Below are positions 40,189 through 42,207 of a DNA stretch of 42,207 nt, one piece after another. The DNA comes from Bacteroidales bacterium (GTDB lineage Bacteria; Bacteroidota; Bacteroidia; Bacteroidales; UBA932). The stretch is taken from assembly GCA_022777585.1 (NCBI GenBank), contig JALFFZ010000069.1, forward strand, positions 1-42,207. The letters run 5' to 3'. Every line of letters starts with the position of its first letter. The first letter of the stretch is position 1. The position numbers and the translations under genes were made by a program. The notes beneath the pieces were generated by a model, which worked only from the letters and a program-made list of their open reading frames with translations, made no database searches and had not been told where the DNA came from.

Positions 40189-41979
40189 CTATGAATCCAG
40201 TTTAAGGACAGCCATGAATGCGCTCTGAGGTACCTGTACCGTACCAATCTGACGCATCCTCTTCTTTCCCTCCTTCTGCTTCTCAAGGAGTTTCCTCTTT
40301 CTGGTAACGTCACCTCCGTAGCATTTCGCAGTCACGTCCTTGCGTACCTGACGCACGGTTTCGCGGGCGATGATCTTCGCTCCGATGGCCGCCTGAATTG
40401 CAATGTCGAACTGTTGGCGTGGAATCAAGTCCTTGAGCTTCAGGCAGATTTTCCTTCCGAAATCGTAGGCGTGGTCCTCGTGAATCAGGGATGAAAGGGC
40501 GTCCGCAGGGTCTCCGTTCAGGAGAATGTCGAGCTTCACAAGTTTGGCCGGGCGGTAGCCCATAACGTGGTAATCAAATGAGGCATAGCCCTTTGAGATG
40601 GACTTGAGCTTGTCATAGAAATCGAATACGATTTCAGAGAGCGGCATCTCGTAAGTGAGTTCCACCCTGTCTGCCGTGATGTAATGCTCTCCCATCAATG
40701 TGCCTCTCTTGTCAATGCAGAGCTTCATTATCGGGCCGTAGAATTCCGTGTTCGTGATAATCTGAGCGCGGATATAGGGCTCCTCTATATGGTCAATGAG
40801 GGTAGGTGCCGGAAGACCGGAAGGATTGTGCACGTCAATGCACTCGTCCTTGGTCGTGTAAACCTTGTAGGACACGTTCGGCACAGTCGTGATTACATCC
40901 ATATTGAATTCCCTGAACAGCCTCTCCTGGACGATTTCGAGGTGGAGAAGGCCGAGGAAGCCGCAGCGGAATCCGAAGCCCAGGGCCAGTGAGGACTCAG
41001 GCTCATAGACGAATGATGCGTCATTGAGCTGGAACTTCTCGAGAGTCGAGCGCAATTCCTCGTATTTGTCCGCCTGGACAGGGTACATTCCGGCGAAAAG
41101 CATCGGCTTCACCTCCTCGAAGCCGGCAATGGCCTCTGCGCAAGGCCTTGCGATATGGGTGATGGTATCTCCCACCTTGACCTCCGCAGCGGTCTTGATT
41201 CCGGAAATGATGTAGCCCACATTGCCGCAGGACACTTCCTGTGTCGGGCACATCTTCATTTTCAGTACGCCGATTTCATCGGCAGTGTATTCCTGGCCGG
41301 TGTTGAAGAACTTGACCCTGTCACCAGCGTGGAGAGTGCCGTTCTTGATCTTGAAATAGGCGATGATGCCGCGGAAAGAATTGAATACGGAGTCGAAAAT
41401 CAATGCCTGAAGCGGGGCTTCCGGGTCGCCCTTAGGGGCCGGAACCTTCTCCACTATGGCATCCAGGATTTCCGGAACGCCCTCTCCTGTACGTGCCGAT
41501 ACCTTGTAAACCTCCTCCGGCTTGCATCCGAGCAGGTCGCAGACCTCGTCTGTAACCACCTCAGGACGAGCCGAGTCCATGTCAATCTTGTTCAGCACCG
41601 GAATTATTTCCAAACCGTGCTCGATGGCCTGATACAGATTGGAAATAGTCTGTGCCTGAACACCTTGCGAGGCATCCACCACCAGCAGCGCACCCTCACA
41701 GGAGGCGATTGAGCGGGACACCTCGTAGGAGAAGTCCACGTGGCCCGGAGTATCGATCAGGTTGAGAATGTATTTCTCCCCCTTGTAATTGTACTCCATC
41801 TGGATTGCATGGCTCTTGATGGTGATACCCTTCTCCTTCTCGAGATCCATGTCATCCAGCACCTGGTTCTCCATTTCCCTCGCGCCCAGGGTCTGTGTCA
41901 GCTCAATGAGCCTGTCGGCAAGTGTGCTCTTGCCGTGGTCAATGTGGGCGATAATGCAGAAGTTCCTGATATTTTTCAT
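40189..41979 (-). CDS. lepA: Elongation factor 4 (LepA)
   Basis: 596 residues, the normal length. A ribosomal GTPase that affects initiation and back-translocation. G1 is [15 protein letters not shown]2/G3 are [12 protein letters not shown] and IDTPGHVDF, and G4 is NKIDMDSA. The C-terminal domain has the LepA-specific [28 protein letters not shown] and the ending [36 protein letters not shown]. It starts six bases after the partial gene at the window edge. Confidence 0.98.
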   Translation of the reverse strand: MKNIRNFCIIAHIDHGKSTLADRLIELTQTLGAREMENQVLDDMDLEKEKGITIKSHAIQMEYNYKGEKYILNLIDTPGHVDFSYEVSRSIASCEGALLVVDASQGVQAQTISNLYQAIEHGLEIIPVLNKIDMDSARPEVVTDEVCDLLGCKPEEVYKVSARTGEGVPEILDAIVEKVPAPKGDPEAPLQALIFDSVFNSFRGIIAYFKIKNGTLHAGDRVKFFNTGQEYTADEIGVLKMKMCPTQEVSCGNVGYIISGIKTAAEVKVGDTITHIARPCAEAIAGFEEVKPMLFAGMYPVQADKYEELRSTLEKFQLNDASFVYEPESSLALGFGFRCGFLGLLHLEIVQERLFREFNMDVITTVPNVSYKVYTTKDECIDVHNPSGLPAPTLIDHIEEPYIRAQIITNTEFYGPIMKLCIDKRGTLMGEHYITADRVELTYEMPLSEIVFDFYDKLKSISKGYASFDYHVMGYRPAKLVKLDILLNGDPADALSSLIHEDHAYDFGRKICLKLKDLIPRQQFDIAIQAAIGAKIIARETVRQVRKDVTAKCYGGDVTRKRKLLEKQKEGKKRMRQIGTVQVPQSAFMAVLKLDS

Positions 41980-41985
41980 AAAATG

Positions 41986-42207
41986 CTATTCTTCAATATC
42001 TCCGCTTACGGCGTGGAGCAATGTCAGAAGGTTGTCCTTCAGCTTCTTGGATACGACCTTGTCTCCGCCATTCTCCATCTCTTCGATGAGGTAGGACATG
42101 AACTGGCAGACCGTGTCGAATTCTCCGTCGGCATAGTCGAAGAAATCCAGGTAGAATGCTGCTGACTTGAGCAGTTCGTTCCCGAGCTGTCCGCCCAGTG
42201 CGGTGGC
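41986..42207 (-). CDS. Unrecognised protein, C-terminal part (cut by window edge)
   Basis: An open frame enters from the right edge and ends at TAG (41986-41988), giving 73 residues such as GQLGNELLKSAAFYLDFFDY and MSYLIEEMENGGDKVVSK, ending SGDIEE. The sequence looks helical and acidic. No start codon is inside the window. It lies six bases before lepA on the same strand, so it is probably part of the operon. Family not recognised. Confidence 0.7.
   Translation of the reverse strand, partial: ATALGGQLGNELLKSAAFYLDFFDYADGEFDTVCQFMSYLIEEMENGGDKVVSKKLKDNLLTLLHAVSGDIEE

Noticed and set aside
39271..40194. 307-codon open frame on the plus strand opposite the glycosyltransferase
   Set aside because: The minus-strand GT2 motifs are unmistakable; the plus frame has no family similarity and crosses two real genes.
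1..42207. CRISPR arrays, tRNA or rRNA genes, prophage
   Set aside because: No regularly spaced repeats, cloverleaf-like sequences, rRNA signatures or phage structural genes were seen on reading both strands; a covariance-model scan would be needed to exclude small RNAs.

Overview
The window reads as a chromosomal segment of a fairly GC-rich member of the Bacteroidales. Four observations support this. Many genes are preceded by the Bacteroidetes -7 promoter element TAnnTTTG. Shine-Dalgarno sequences are largely absent. Typical families are present: BACON/OB-fold lipoproteins, ECF sigma factor operons, a NagB-like/PIG-L fusion, a PheS with a cysteine cluster, and menaquinone genes. Genus cannot be fixed from the sequence alone. 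No rRNA, tRNA, CRISPR array, phage or complete transposon was seen.

Layout. 1-1500: two small exported barrel-like proteins whose leader and signal-peptide DNA is duplicated, separated by about 400 bases with no convincing gene. 1600-3770: an exported alpha/beta hydrolase and a histidine acid phosphatase. 3815-8100: shikimate genes aroB, a fused aroD-aroA, and aroC; aroE and aroK are absent here. 8107-11824: a suf Fe-S cluster operon, sufB-pnuC-sufC-sufD, with a nicotinamide-riboside-type transporter inside it and an unusually short sufD. 11814-13460: a convergent AAA ATPase with a nuclease-like C-terminus and an AT-rich upstream region carrying AGCCAAAA inverted repeats; it looks like an accessory insertion. 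13461-15243 (minus strand): menG and an RlmI-like methyltransferase. 15396-20517: a surface-type BACON/OB-fold lipoprotein with a strong terminator, then a degenerate NagB-PIG-L fusion and a canonical nagB. 20601-21901: a small Cys-containing ORF, a phosphopantetheinyl transferase and tsaE. 21898-25146 (minus strand): an unknown lipoprotein, and an ECF sigma factor followed by a protein combining an anti-sigma-like N-terminus with an outer-membrane barrel. 25377-28210: a TPR protein and an EnvC-like degenerate LytM factor. 28250-29809 (minus strand): comM/yifB. 29946-31992: mlaE, a small membrane protein, and mlaF, with a dispersed-repeat palindrome between the last two. 31998-33553 (minus strand): pheS and a small periplasmic helical protein. 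33605-37086: a C69 dipeptidase and a YidE/AspT-type transporter. 37160-42207 (minus strand): a tight run comprising a partial unknown gene, lepA, a GT2 glycosyltransferase, menA and metY.

How the genes work together. The aro genes supply chorismate, which feeds menaquinone. MenA and MenG, the last two menaquinone steps, are both present but in separate operons. SufBCD builds Fe-S clusters. The nag genes act on amino sugars. The sigma/barrel, EnvC-like, MlaEF and lipoprotein genes all belong to the cell envelope. No complete, obviously new system was recognised. The strongest leads are the sigma factor with its trans-envelope barrel partner, the degenerate NagB-deacetylase fusion, the ATPase with its inverted repeats, and the aroD-aroA fusion.
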